A stretch of DNA of 50,146 nt, from the NCBI GenBank assembly GCA_947624165.1, contig CANQJC010000014.1, forward strand, positions 1 through 50,146, given 5' to 3'. Both the position numbers and the translations under genes were made by a program. Each line of letters starts with the position of its first letter. The stretch's first letter is position 1. Shown here one piece after another: positions 36,951-44,296 of the stretch. The DNA is from an uncultured Clostridia bacterium (GTDB taxonomy: Bacteria; Bacillota; Clostridia; UBA1381). Under the pieces are notes generated by a model, which was not told where the DNA came from, did no database searches, and saw only the letters and a program-made list of their open reading frames with translations.

Positions 36951-36977
36951 ATCCGCTTACGCAAAGCGGATTTTTTT
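36951..36977 (+). terminator. Terminator of the SLOG gene
   Basis: ATCCGCTT pairs with AAGCGGAT across a small loop and is followed by seven T. Confidence 0.9.
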
Positions 36978-36980
36978 AAT

Positions 36981-37003
36981 AAAAAACACCCTGACAAGGG
37001 CGG
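36981..37003 (-). terminator. Possible terminator of tRNA-Thr
   Basis: On the minus strand CCCT-TGTC-AGGG is followed by TGTTTTTT. The stem is short, so confidence is low. The segment 37004-37086 between it and the tRNA holds small inverted repeats but nothing I recognise. Confidence 0.4.
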
Positions 37004-37086
37004 TTTCCCAAGTCAAGGCGCAATTTGTATCAAGCGTTGGTGGACGCTTTCATTGTTTACAGCCGCGTTTTGACGCGCCGCCGTAA

Positions 37087-37162
37087 TGGAGCTAACGAGC
37101 GGAGTCGAACCGCCGACCTCTTCATTACCAATGAAGTGCTCTGCCTACTGAGCTACGTCAGC
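37087..37162 (-). tRNA. tRNA-Thr (anticodon GGT)
   Basis: A full cloverleaf is visible. The acceptor stem is GCTGACG with CGTTAGC. The D-arm segment is AGCTCAGTAGGCAGAGC. The anticodon stem CTTCA/TGAAG carries loop TTGGTAA, so the anticodon is GGT for ACC/ACU. The T-arm is GCGGTTCGACTCCGC. The CCA end is encoded (37089-37087). Confidence 0.97.
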
Positions 37163-37190
37163 GTAACGCCGTATCGTAAACGGCTATAAT

Positions 37191-37219
37191 ATTATATTAC
37201 AGCCACAATTGTTTGTCAA
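37191..37219 (-). promoter_or_regulatory. Consensus promoter of tRNA-Thr
   Basis: On the minus strand TTGACA (37219-37214), 17 bp and TATAAT (37196-37191) match the consensus exactly, about 29 bp before the tRNA. Confidence 0.9.
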
Positions 37220-37241
37220 GAGAAAATATATCATTTTTAAC

Positions 37242-37270
37242 TTGTTTTTATATCGCCTTTACTGTATAAT
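37242..37270 (+). promoter_or_regulatory. Promoter of the CAP-domain protein gene
   Basis: TTGTTT (37242-37247), 17 bp and TATAAT (37265-37270) lie just before AAGAGGTG. Confidence 0.6.
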
Positions 37271-37291
37271 AAACGGTAAGAGGTGATAGTC

Positions 37292-38101
37292 GTGAAAAAG
37301 GTGATTGCCGCCGTTTTGACCGCGGCGTGTATGACAACGGCCGCATACGCGGACGGAGACATTTCGGTTTACATGAACGGAGAAAAAATGTCGTTCGAGC
37401 AGCAGCCGATAATACAAAACGATTCTACCCTTGTGCCGTTCCGCACAATATTTGAAAAGCTTAATATGACGGTACAATGGTTCGAGCGGGAACGGCGCGT
37501 CACGGCGCAGAAAGAGGGAAAATCCATAACGCTTTTCATAGACAGCCCCGTTATGTATGTAAACGACGACAGCGTGGAGCTTAACACTCCGGCGATAATA
37601 TATAACGACTATACGCTCGTACCGCTGCGCGCGGTCGCCGAAGCCGCGTCCGCCCAAGTGGACTGGGACGGTTCGAGCCGCACCGTCACTATAATAACGA
37701 ACGAAGAGGATTCGAAAAATTGGGGCAAGGAGGTTCTGGAGCTTACCAATAACGAACGCGTGTCGCGGGGACTTGATCCGCTCAAGTGGGACGATTCGCT
37801 CGCCGCGCTTGCCGAAGCGCATTGCAGCGACATGATAAACCGCGGCTTTTTCGCGCATAATACGCCGGAGGGCGCGACCCCGTTCGACAGAATGAAAAAC
37901 GCAGGGATAGATTATATGGCGGCGGGCGAAAACATAGCCGCCGGACAGTATTCTCCCGAAGCCGTTGTGAAGGCGTGGATGAACAGCTCGGGACACCGCG
38001 CCAACATTTTAAATCCTGAGTTCGAGTATCTCGGTACTGCCGCCGTTTGGGGAGGTAAGTACGGCATTTATTGGGCGCAGGAATTTGCGCGGTTTAAATA
38101 G
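37292..38101 (+). CDS. Secreted CAP-domain protein with a copper-amine-oxidase-like N-terminal domain
   Basis: This 269-residue protein has a signal peptide (KKVIAAVLTAACMTTAAYA). A stalk-like domain of two PF07833-type repeats follows (residues 25-140: DSTLVPFRTIFEKLNMTVQW and YTLVPLRAVAEAASAQVDWDG). The C-terminal CAP/SCP domain (150-269) has LTNNERVSRGLDPLKWDDSLAALAEAHCSDM, GFFAHNTPEG, AAGENIAAG and GHRANILNP. Spore and surface CAP proteins such as YkwD are related. The His/Glu residues of the CAP cavity are present (AHC, HNTPE, GENIA, GHR). The GTG at 37292 follows AAGAGGTG; another GTG 9 nt upstream lies inside that site. Ligand or enzyme activity unknown. Confidence 0.88.
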   Translation: MKKVIAAVLTAACMTTAAYADGDISVYMNGEKMSFEQQPIIQNDSTLVPFRTIFEKLNMTVQWFERERRVTAQKEGKSITLFIDSPVMYVNDDSVELNTPAIIYNDYTLVPLRAVAEAASAQVDWDGSSRTVTIITNEEDSKNWGKEVLELTNNERVSRGLDPLKWDDSLAALAEAHCSDMINRGFFAHNTPEGATPFDRMKNAGIDYMAAGENIAAGQYSPEAVVKAWMNSSGHRANILNPEFEYLGTAAVWGGKYGIYWAQEFARFK

Positions 38102-38135
38102 AAAATAATGTAAAGAAAAAATAATATTTTTTCTA

Positions 38136-38164
38136 TTGACACATTCTGACGATAGTGATAATAT
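38136..38164 (+). promoter_or_regulatory. Promoter of the lysine-riboswitch leader
   Basis: TTGACA (38136-38141) is clear. The -10 is ambiguous: TAATAT at 38159-38164 gives a 17-bp spacer, and TATAAT at 38162-38167 gives 20 bp. Either starts RNA just before the riboswitch. Confidence 0.65.
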
Positions 38165-38180
38165 AATTTATATATAAATA

Positions 38181-38357
38181 GTAGGCAAGGTAGAGGTGCG
38201 TTTTTATAAAAGTACGCGCGCGAAGGCAAGACGGTTTGCCGATGAAGCGCGCCGAAAGGATAAAACGCCGAAGTTTCGGTAAAACCGTGCGTATCGAAGC
38301 TGGGCGTATCGTTAAGAGCGATGCGACTGTCACCGAAAGGTGGGGAGCTATCGCTGT
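38181..38357 (+). ncRNA. Lysine riboswitch (L box)
   Basis: The leader has the L-box landmarks in order: AGGTAGAGGTGCG, then AGTACGCGCG, GCCGATGAAG, GCGCCGAAAGGATAAAACGCC, GAAGCTGGGC, GACTGTCACCGAAAGGTGG and AGCTATCGCTG. It is placed directly before asd, the usual target. Lysine binding should favour the terminator just downstream and so lower expression of asd. Confidence 0.93.
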
Positions 38358-38372
38358 TTCGTTGCGGTAAAT

Positions 38373-38399
38373 AGCAGTAGTTTCTTACTACTGCTTTTT
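38373..38399 (+). terminator. Regulatory terminator of the lysine riboswitch
   Basis: AGCAGTAGT (38373-38381) pairs with ACTACTGCT (38387-38395), followed by a T-run, 30 bp before asd. This is the expression platform of a transcription-terminating riboswitch. The competing antiterminator pairing was not worked out. Confidence 0.88.
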
Positions 38400-38429
38400 C
38401 AATATAAGAAAATAAAGGAGAACCGAAAC

Positions 38430-39533
38430 ATGAAAAAAAATTACAAAGTAGGCGTGATCGGAGCGACGGGAATGGTGGGACAGCGTTTTATAACGCTTCT
38501 GCACGACCACCCGTGGTACACGATAGAGGTTCTTGCCGCGTCGCCCAGAAGCGCGGGCAAGTCGTATAAGGACGCGGTCGGCGCGAAGTGGGCGATGAAA
38601 GAGGAAATACCCGAAAGCGTCGCCGATATGGTGGTTATGGACGCGACGGGCGACGTTGAGAAAATCGCGTTGATGGTTGACTTCGTATTCTGTGCGGTAG
38701 ATATGAAAAAGGACGAGATAAAGGCTTTGGAGGAGCGTTACGCGAAAGCGGAGTGTCCCGTTGTTTCAAACAACTCGGCGCACAGACACACTCCCGACGT
38801 GCCGATGATCATTCCCGAGATAAATCCGCAGCATATCGAGATCATTCCGGCGCAGAGAAAAAGGCTCGGCACGAAGCGCGGATTTGTGGCAGTCAAGTCG
38901 AACTGCTCGCTTCAGTCGTATCTGCCCGCTATGGCGGTCATAAATCAAAAATACCCCATAGATCACGCGCTCGTTACGACGTATCAGGCGATTTCCGGCG
39001 CGGGCAAGACGTTCGAGACATGGCCCGAAATGGTCGACAACCTCATTCCGTATATCGGCGGCGAGGAGATGAAGTCTGAGGTCGAGCCTAATAAGATTTT
39101 GGGCAAGATAGAGGGCGGCGAGATCGTTCCGTCGACGGAGCTGCAAATTGAGTGCCAAACGTACCGCGTACCCGTTTCAAACGGCCACACGGCGGCGATA
39201 TTCTTCTCGTTCAAGGACGGCGTGAATAAGCCGTCGGTCGAGGAGATCGAGAATATGTGGCGCGAGTTTAAGGGCGTACCGCAGGAGCTTGAGCTTCCGC
39301 ACGCGCCGAAGCAGTTTATTTACGTTTACACCGAAGCCGAAAATCCCGATCAGCCGCAGATAAAGACGGCGCGCGAGATCGACGGCGGCATGGCGATAAG
39401 CTGCGGAAGGCTCAGAGAGTCGGCGCAGTATGATTACAAAATGGTTTCGATGAGCCATAACACGCTTCGCGGCGCAGCCGGCGGCGCGGTATTGCTGGCG
39501 GAGCTGCTGACGGCAAAGGGATATATGGATTAG
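38430..39533 (+). CDS. asd: Aspartate-semialdehyde dehydrogenase (yeast/archaeal-type branch)
   Basis: This 367-residue protein makes aspartate semialdehyde, the branch point to lysine/diaminopimelate, threonine and methionine. The NADPH-binding start is VGVIGATGMVGQRF (residues 6-19). The active-site Cys lies in VKSNCSLQSY near 158, the substrate Gln in TTYQAISGAG, and the catalytic His in VSNGHTAAIFF near 255. Length and motif spacing fit the branch found in archaea, fungi and some Clostridia, not the E. coli branch. The ATG at 38430 follows AAAGGAG; the longer frame would run back into the riboswitch. First gene after the lysine riboswitch. Confidence 0.96.
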   Translation: MKKNYKVGVIGATGMVGQRFITLLHDHPWYTIEVLAASPRSAGKSYKDAVGAKWAMKEEIPESVADMVVMDATGDVEKIALMVDFVFCAVDMKKDEIKALEERYAKAECPVVSNNSAHRHTPDVPMIIPEINPQHIEIIPAQRKRLGTKRGFVAVKSNCSLQSYLPAMAVINQKYPIDHALVTTYQAISGAGKTFETWPEMVDNLIPYIGGEEMKSEVEPNKILGKIEGGEIVPSTELQIECQTYRVPVSNGHTAAIFFSFKDGVNKPSVEEIENMWREFKGVPQELELPHAPKQFIYVYTEAENPDQPQIKTAREIDGGMAISCGRLRESAQYDYKMVSMSHNTLRGAAGGAVLLAELLTAKGYMD

Positions 39534-39732
39534 GGCGTGCGCGTCCGCACGCCGTCTGAAAGCTACGCTTTCAGCCAATCCAGAATAGAGAAGATAAAAA
39601 AGTTCCTGAAGAAACTTTTTTATCATTGATGTTAGCTGACGCGCATGTCGTCAGCTAACCATACGAAACGGCATAACGCCGTTCCGCACACGCGCAATTC
39701 CGCGTTTGTAAGGGCGATTCTTGCGGTCGCCC
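39534..39732. repeat. Array of short hairpins between asd and dapA
   Basis: Five inverted repeats sit around and beside the terminator: GGCGTGCG/CGCACGCC (39534-39553), CTGAAAGC/GCTTTCAG (39556-39574), GTTAGCTGACG/CGTCAGCTAAC (39631-39659), AACGGC/GCCGTT (39667-39683) and GGGCGA/TCGCCC (39712-39732). The arms are unrelated to each other in sequence, so this is not a CRISPR array. No gene is seen in this 260-bp gap. Confidence 0.7.
39593..39624. terminator. Terminator-like hairpin between asd and dapA
   Basis: GATAAAAAAGTT pairs exactly with AACTTTTTTATC around an 8-nt loop. The arms hold their own A- and T-runs. It may end or reduce read-through from asd into dapA. Confidence 0.75.
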
Positions 39733-39793
39733 GAATAAATCTTAAATTACAAACAACATAGAAATTAATTATATAATGTCAGGAGGTTACACA

Positions 39794-40681
39794 ATGAAAA
39801 CATTACCTTTTACAGGTTCGGGCGTTGCGATTATTACTCCGTTTACAAATAACGGCGTTAATTTCGACGAGCTGGGTAAACTGATTGAAATGCATATCGC
39901 GAACAAGACCGACGCGATCATTATCTGCGGTACGACCGGCGAAGCGTCGACCATGCCGGACGCGGAGCATTTGGCGGCTATCGAATATACGATAAAGAAA
40001 GCGGGCGGTCGTATTCCCGTGATCGCGGGCACAGGTTCGAACGATACGGCTCACGCGATTGAGCTTACGAAAAAAGCCGAGGAAATGGGAGCGGACGGCA
40101 TACTTTCCGTTACGCCTTACTACAACAAGACAACTCAGAAGGGACTTATCGCGCATTTTACGGCTATTGCGAACGCCGTTAAGATCCCCATAATTCTCTA
40201 CAACGTTCCGTCCAGAACGGGCATGACATTCTCAATCGACACGCTGAAGGAGCTTGCCAAGGTCGAGAATATCGTCGCGGTCAAGGAAGCGAGCGGAAAC
40301 ATCAGCTACATGGCGAAGGTCGCCGCCGAAGTCCCCGAGCTTTACATATATTCCGGCAACGACGATATGATCGTTCCCGCGCTGTCTTTGGGCGGCAAAG
40401 GCGTGATTTCGGTCGTAGCGAATATTCTTCCGAAAGAAACGCACAATATATGCGAATACTATTTCAGCGGCGACGTTAAAGCGTCGAGAGATTTACAGCT
40501 GAAAATGCTCGATCTTATAAACAATTTGTTTATCGAGGTCAATCCCGTACCTATAAAAACGGCAATGAATCTGCTCGGATACAATGCGGGAAATCTCAGA
40601 ATGCCGCTCGTTGATATGGAGGCGGGAAATCTCGAAAAGCTTAAAAAGTCAATGGCTGATTTTGGCTTAAAACCGATGTAA
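39794..40681 (+). CDS. dapA: 4-hydroxy-tetrahydrodipicolinate synthase
   Basis: This 295-residue TIM-barrel aldolase condenses pyruvate with aspartate semialdehyde, the first committed step to diaminopimelate, dipicolinate and lysine. It has GSGVAIITPF, CGTTGEASTM near 45, YNVPSRTG near 137 with the proton-relay Tyr, and the Schiff-base Lys in AVKEASGN at about residue 164. An ATG at 39776 is in frame, but CAGGAGG (39779-39785) lies after it, so the ATG at 39794 is used. dapB follows after 13 bp. Its product is also needed for spore dipicolinic acid, fitting a spore former. Confidence 0.96.
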   Translation: MKTLPFTGSGVAIITPFTNNGVNFDELGKLIEMHIANKTDAIIICGTTGEASTMPDAEHLAAIEYTIKKAGGRIPVIAGTGSNDTAHAIELTKKAEEMGADGILSVTPYYNKTTQKGLIAHFTAIANAVKIPIILYNVPSRTGMTFSIDTLKELAKVENIVAVKEASGNISYMAKVAAEVPELYIYSGNDDMIVPALSLGGKGVISVVANILPKETHNICEYYFSGDVKASRDLQLKMLDLINNLFIEVNPVPIKTAMNLLGYNAGNLRMPLVDMEAGNLEKLKKSMADFGLKPM

Positions 40682-40694
40682 AGGAGAAGAACCA

Positions 40695-41453
40695 ATGACA
40701 AAAATAATTATGAACGGCTGCAACGGTAAAATGGGTCGGGTCATAACGCGCCTTGTAAATGATGACAGCGATTGTGAAATAGTTGCCGGTTTTGACATAA
40801 ACGAGAATACGGAGAATACGTATCCCGTATTCACGAATCCCGATGAATTTACCGGCGACGCCGACGTTATGATCGACTTTTCTCATCCGTCTGCTCTTAC
40901 GGGTATTCTCGGCTACTGCAAGAAAAGAAAAATCCCCGTTATTCTTGCGACAACGGGTTACACGAACGAGCAAAAACAGGAATTTGCGGACGCTTCGAAC
41001 GAGATCCCGGTATTTTTCTCGGCGAATATGAGCTTGGGCATAAATCTTTTGATCGCGCTCGCAAAAAAAGCGACAAAGCTGCTGGAGGGTAATTTTGACA
41101 TTGAGATCGTGGAACGTCACCACAATCAAAAGATAGACGCGCCCTCAGGTACGGCTCTGGCTATCGCGGACGCTATCGACGAAACGCTGTCCTTCCCCGC
41201 CGAGTACGTTTATGACCGTCATGCGGTACGCAGAAAGAGAAAGAAAACGGAAATCGGTCTCCATGCGGTACGCGGCGGTACGATCGTGGGCGAGCATGAA
41301 ATAATTTTCGCGGGTAACGACGAGGTTATCGAGCTTAAGCACAGCGCGCACAGTAAAGAGGTGTTCGCCGTCGGAGCGATAAAGGCGGCAAAATTTATTG
41401 CCGACAAGCCCGCCGGTATGTATAACATGAACGACTTAATAAGCAATTTGTAA
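40695..41453 (+). CDS. dapB: 4-hydroxy-tetrahydrodipicolinate reductase
   Basis: This 252-residue enzyme reduces the DapA product with NAD(P)H. The nucleotide-binding start is IIMNGCNGKMGRVI (residues 4-17). DFSHPSAL near 63 and ATTGYT follow. The catalytic segment ERHHNQKIDAPSGTALAIA lies near 137-155. The C-terminal substrate domain ends with GMYNMNDLI. AAAGGAGA precedes the ATG. Last gene of the asd-dapA-dapB group, closed by a strong terminator. Confidence 0.96.
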   Translation: MTKIIMNGCNGKMGRVITRLVNDDSDCEIVAGFDINENTENTYPVFTNPDEFTGDADVMIDFSHPSALTGILGYCKKRKIPVILATTGYTNEQKQEFADASNEIPVFFSANMSLGINLLIALAKKATKLLEGNFDIEIVERHHNQKIDAPSGTALAIADAIDETLSFPAEYVYDRHAVRRKRKKTEIGLHAVRGGTIVGEHEIIFAGNDEVIELKHSAHSKEVFAVGAIKAAKFIADKPAGMYNMNDLISNL

Positions 41454-41462
41454 AAATGACAT

Positions 41463-41495
41463 AAAAAACCGCGGCAGTCTATGCCGCGGTTTTTA
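41463..41495. terminator. Bidirectional terminator between dapB and pheA
   Basis: AAAAACCGCGGCA (41464-41476) pairs with TGCCGCGGTTTTT (41482-41494) with a 5-nt loop; it serves two convergent transcripts. Confidence 0.92.
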
Positions 41496-42314
41496 TCATT
41501 GAGCGAATTTATAAGAACCCAGAAATTTATAAAACTGAGTGTTTTGCCGTACCTTGTCAAGCGCGAAATAAATCGACGCGTCGTCGATATTTCCGTCTAT
41601 GTCAATAAAGAACACATATTTACCAAGCTTGTCCTTCATCGGGCGCGACTCGATTTTTGTCATATTGATTTTCTCTTTTGCGAGTAATTCTATCGCGCTG
41701 TACAGACTTCCCGATTTATTGTCGAGCGCAAAGACGATAGAAGATTTATCGTGTTCCGTGACCGTCGTGTTCGGCTTTTTTTCTATAATCACGAAACGCG
41801 TGGAGTTGTTCGCTTCGTCGCCGCAGTCCGCATAGAGAATATCTAACCCGTAAAGATCCGCGCTGCTGGGCGACGCGATACAAGCGACCGATCCGTCGGA
41901 CGACGCAGCGCGTTTTGCCGCCGCGGCGGTGGATTCCGCAAACTCAATTTTCGTGTCGGCAAATTCCGAAGAAAGCAGACGCGAGCATTGACCTATCGGC
42001 TGCCGGTGCGACGTTATTATTTTTATATCCTCTTTTTTCGCGCCCTTCTTGACCATAAGATTTTCGCTTATATGAAGGATATATTCACCCGTTATATACA
42101 AATCGAAATCGAACGCAAGCGCGTCGAGCGTGGTATTGATACTGCCGTCGATAGAATTTTCGATCGGTACGATCGCTCTGTCGACTTTATCGTTCCATAC
42201 CGCGAGAATAACGGAATAAATTGTCGAAAACTCTTTTATTTCTTCCTTTCCGCGCGACCATTCAATCGCCGCCTGGTGCGAGAACGTCCCGTTCGGACCG
42301 AGATAACCTAACAT
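41496..42314 (-). CDS. pheA: Prephenate dehydratase
   Basis: This 272-residue enzyme converts prephenate to phenylpyruvate on the way to phenylalanine. The catalytic domain begins LGYLGPNGTFSHQAA, has VPIENSIDGSI near 52, and carries the conserved Thr-Arg-Phe in NSTRFVIIEKK near 165. The ACT regulatory domain (from about 185) has KSGSLYSAIELLAKEKINMTKIESRP, expected to bind Phe for feedback control. There is no fused chorismate mutase. The ATG at 42314 is preferred to the in-frame GTG at 42323, which overlaps AAGGTG, the ribosome site. It lies 10 bp after the DAHP synthase gene. Confidence 0.94.
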   Translation of the reverse strand: MLGYLGPNGTFSHQAAIEWSRGKEEIKEFSTIYSVILAVWNDKVDRAIVPIENSIDGSINTTLDALAFDFDLYITGEYILHISENLMVKKGAKKEDIKIITSHRQPIGQCSRLLSSEFADTKIEFAESTAAAAKRAASSDGSVACIASPSSADLYGLDILYADCGDEANNSTRFVIIEKKPNTTVTEHDKSSIVFALDNKSGSLYSAIELLAKEKINMTKIESRPMKDKLGKYVFFIDIDGNIDDASIYFALDKVRQNTQFYKFLGSYKFAQ

Positions 42315-42324
42315 ATTTTTCACC

Positions 42325-43344
42325 TTAAAGCAATTCTTTGTTTACCGCTTTTGCAATCGGCGCAAGCTCCTTCATGAGTTTGTCAAAATTTTCGGGAGTG
42401 AGCGACTGCGCCCCGTCGGAAGCGGCTTTTTCGGGGCAGTTGTGAACCTCTATCATAAGTCCGTCCGCGCCTGCGGCAACCGCGCCCTTGGCGACTGCGG
42501 GAACGTATTTGTAAGTACCCGTCGCATGGCTCGGATCCGCAATAATAGGCAGATGCGAAAGCTCTTTTGTAACGGGGATCGCGCTCAGATCGAAAGTGTT
42601 TCTTGTCGCCGTTTCGTATGTTCTTATACCTCTTTCGCAGAGTATCACGTTTTCGTTACCCTCCGACATGATGTATTCCGCCGCCATGAGCCATTCCTCT
42701 ATCGTGCAGGCAAGCCCGCGTTTTAAAAGGACAGGCTTGTCGCATTTTCCGACCTCCCTCAGAAGCTTGAAATTCTGCATATTTCTCGCGCCGATTTGAA
42801 TAATATCGGCGTATCTTGCGACAAGCTCCACGTCTCTCGTGTCAACGACTTCGGTACATATCGGCATGTCAAGCTCTTTGCCGCTGTTATACATAATTTT
42901 AAGACCATCGTCCTCAAGCCCCTGGAACGAATACGGCGACGAACGCGGTTTAAACGCGCCCCCTCTTAAAATGTTCGCGCCCGACGTTTTCACCGCCGCG
43001 CTCACCGTACTAAACTGTTCCTGACTTTCAATCGCGCACGGACCGGCAAATACCGCGAGCTTTTTCCCGCCGATAAGAACGCCGTGTCCCACGTCGATTA
43101 TAGACTGTTCCTTCTTCAGCTCCTTTGACGCAAGCTTGTAAGGCTTCATGATCGGAACAACGTTTTCCACGCCGTCCATCGTAAGTATTTGATTCATGCT
43201 CAAAAGACGCTTATCGCCTATCGCACCTATTACCGTCTTTTTTTCACCGTAGATCGGGTGCGTTTGGAAGCCGAATTCCGCCAGGAGCTTTTCAACGCTG
43301 TCAATTTCCCTTGCCGACGCGGAATCTTTCATTATAATAATCAT
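42325..43344 (-). CDS. aroF: 3-deoxy-7-phosphoheptulonate synthase, class I-beta (AroF/AroA type)
   Basis: This 339-residue enzyme makes DAHP from phosphoenolpyruvate and erythrose 4-phosphate, the first shikimate step. An N-terminal ferredoxin-like regulatory domain (1-75) is followed by the KDO/DAHP-type barrel. Barrel motifs are FAGPCAIES near 112, ILRGGAFKPRSSPYSFQG near 137, TEVVD near 178, QIGARNMQNF near 200, LLKRG near 225, and IADPSHATGT near 280. The architecture is the Tm/Bacillus I-beta type, usually feedback-inhibited by Tyr/Phe through the N-terminal domain. The ATG at 43344 follows AAGGAA. With pheA it forms a small aromatic operon. Confidence 0.95.
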   Translation of the reverse strand: MIIIMKDSASAREIDSVEKLLAEFGFQTHPIYGEKKTVIGAIGDKRLLSMNQILTMDGVENVVPIMKPYKLASKELKKEQSIIDVGHGVLIGGKKLAVFAGPCAIESQEQFSTVSAAVKTSGANILRGGAFKPRSSPYSFQGLEDDGLKIMYNSGKELDMPICTEVVDTRDVELVARYADIIQIGARNMQNFKLLREVGKCDKPVLLKRGLACTIEEWLMAAEYIMSEGNENVILCERGIRTYETATRNTFDLSAIPVTKELSHLPIIADPSHATGTYKYVPAVAKGAVAAGADGLMIEVHNCPEKAASDGAQSLTPENFDKLMKELAPIAKAVNKELL

Positions 43345-43383
43345 AAATCGTTCATTCCTTTTTAATTGAATTTTATATATTAC

Positions 43384-43412
43384 AGTATAACAAAAAAATA
43401 TGCCTTTGGCAA
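43384..43412 (-). promoter_or_regulatory. Promoter of the aroF-pheA operon
   Basis: On the minus strand TTGCCA (43412-43407), 17 bp and TATACT (43389-43384) lie about 40 bp before aroF. I found no T-box or other riboswitch here. Confidence 0.65.
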
Positions 43413-43440
43413 TATAAAAATACAAAAACCGCGGCGGCGA

Positions 43441-43656
43441 TCATGGTATCGGTTTGGGATTGTCGGTACGTCCAAGGATATAATCGGTAGACGTATTGTA
43501 ATAATCGGCAAGCACAATCAGCATGGACACGGGGATTTCCCGCAGCCCTCTCTCGTAACGCGCGTACACCTGTCTGTTGCACATCAAATAATCAGCGATT
43601 TCTTGCTGTGTCAGGTCGTTATCGGTCCGTAAATCATATAATCTTTTAAAAATCAT
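43441..43656 (-). CDS. XRE-family transcriptional regulator
   Basis: This 71-residue protein is almost entirely a Cro/CI-type helix-turn-helix: FKRLYDLRTDNDLTQQEIADYLMCNRQVYARYERG, then a family-typical end (IPVSMLIVLADYYNTSTDYILGRTD). The ATG at 43656 follows AGAGGTGG. It is divergent from the GerMN gene across a region with four GGTA(C/T) boxes, so it most likely represses itself and its neighbour. There is no ligand or cleavage domain. Such small XRE regulators occur both in prophage remnants and in normal stress control; no phage genes are nearby. Confidence 0.9.
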   Translation of the reverse strand: MIFKRLYDLRTDNDLTQQEIADYLMCNRQVYARYERGLREIPVSMLIVLADYYNTSTDYILGRTDNPKPIP

Positions 43657-43667
43657 GGAACCACCTC

Positions 43668-43696
43668 TTGACAATGGTACCATATGGTACTATAAT
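43668..43696 (+). promoter_or_regulatory. Consensus promoter of the GerMN gene
   Basis: TTGACA (43668-43673), 17 bp and TATAAT (43691-43696) match the consensus exactly. Two GGTAC boxes fill the spacer, which would block RNA polymerase if a regulator is bound. Confidence 0.88.
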
Positions 43697-43727
43697 ATAA
43701 ATAATAATGGTATCAAACGGTACCATT
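43675..43727. promoter_or_regulatory. Four-box operator region of the XRE regulator
   Basis: GGTA(C/T) boxes begin at 43676, 43686, 43709 and 43719: two pairs, each with 10-bp spacing, the pairs 33 bp apart. The outer pair also forms the inverted repeat AATGGTA/TACCATT (43707-43713 with 43721-43727). A second promoter on the minus strand (TTGATA-16-TATAGT) lies across the same region. Confidence 0.7.
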
Positions 43728-43754
43728 ACATTATACGTGATGGGAGTAAATTTT

Positions 43755-44267
43755 ATGAGGGAAAAAGGTTTCAATTGGTTTTATATAACCGCCGCCGTAG
43801 TTTTTCTGACAGTGTGCGCGAGCGTGTTTTTAATTACGCACGCGGCGCGCTTGCAGACGGAAGAAATAAATATATATTTTGTCGATGCCGAGACTTTGCG
43901 TCTCACGCCGGTAAAGACGACCATACCTCATGCCGGTACGGAAAAAACGGCTCGGTATGTGCTTGACGCGTTGATCGAAGGTCACGACGACAATTCAAAA
44001 ATTTTGCGGCTTATCCCGCGAGACGAAAATTGTATGACGGTGAAGGTAAAGGATAGTATTGCGTATGTCGATTTAAAGAGCAGCATATTAAAAACCCACC
44101 CCGACGGACGCGATTTTGAAATTTTGACTGTTTATTCGATTGTAAATTCACTAACAAACGTTGACGGCATTATAAACGTCCGATTTACCGTCGACGGCGA
44201 GAAGCAAAAGGATTTTATGGGTTATGTCGATATGCGCGAGACGTTCATACCGGATTATTGCGTATAA
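43755..44267 (+). CDS. GerMN-domain (sporulation and germination) protein
   Basis: This 170-residue protein has one N-terminal transmembrane helix (about residues 6-28) and an extracytoplasmic GerMN domain. The domain is recognised by INIYFVDAETLRLTPVKTTI, TEKTARYVLDALIEG and MTVKVKDSIAYVDLKSSI, ending with GIINVRFTVDGEK. Known: the domain occurs in GerM, which helps the forespore-mother cell channel, and in other sporulation and lipoprotein contexts. The ATG at 43755 follows GGGAG (43742-43746). Here the gene is under an XRE regulator and a sigma-A type promoter, which hints at use in vegetative cells. Confidence 0.85.
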   Translation: MREKGFNWFYITAAVVFLTVCASVFLITHAARLQTEEINIYFVDAETLRLTPVKTTIPHAGTEKTARYVLDALIEGHDDNSKILRLIPRDENCMTVKVKDSIAYVDLKSSILKTHPDGRDFEILTVYSIVNSLTNVDGIINVRFTVDGEKQKDFMGYVDMRETFIPDYCV

Positions 44268-44296
44268 ATTTTATATTAAATTTACGGAGGTAAGAA

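Noticed and set aside
39534-39732. CRISPR-like array
   Set aside because: The hairpin arms all differ in sequence and spacing, and no cas gene is in the window.
39772-39777. TATAAT just before dapA as a promoter
   Set aside because: There is no -35 at a proper distance, and RNA would start inside the ribosome site.
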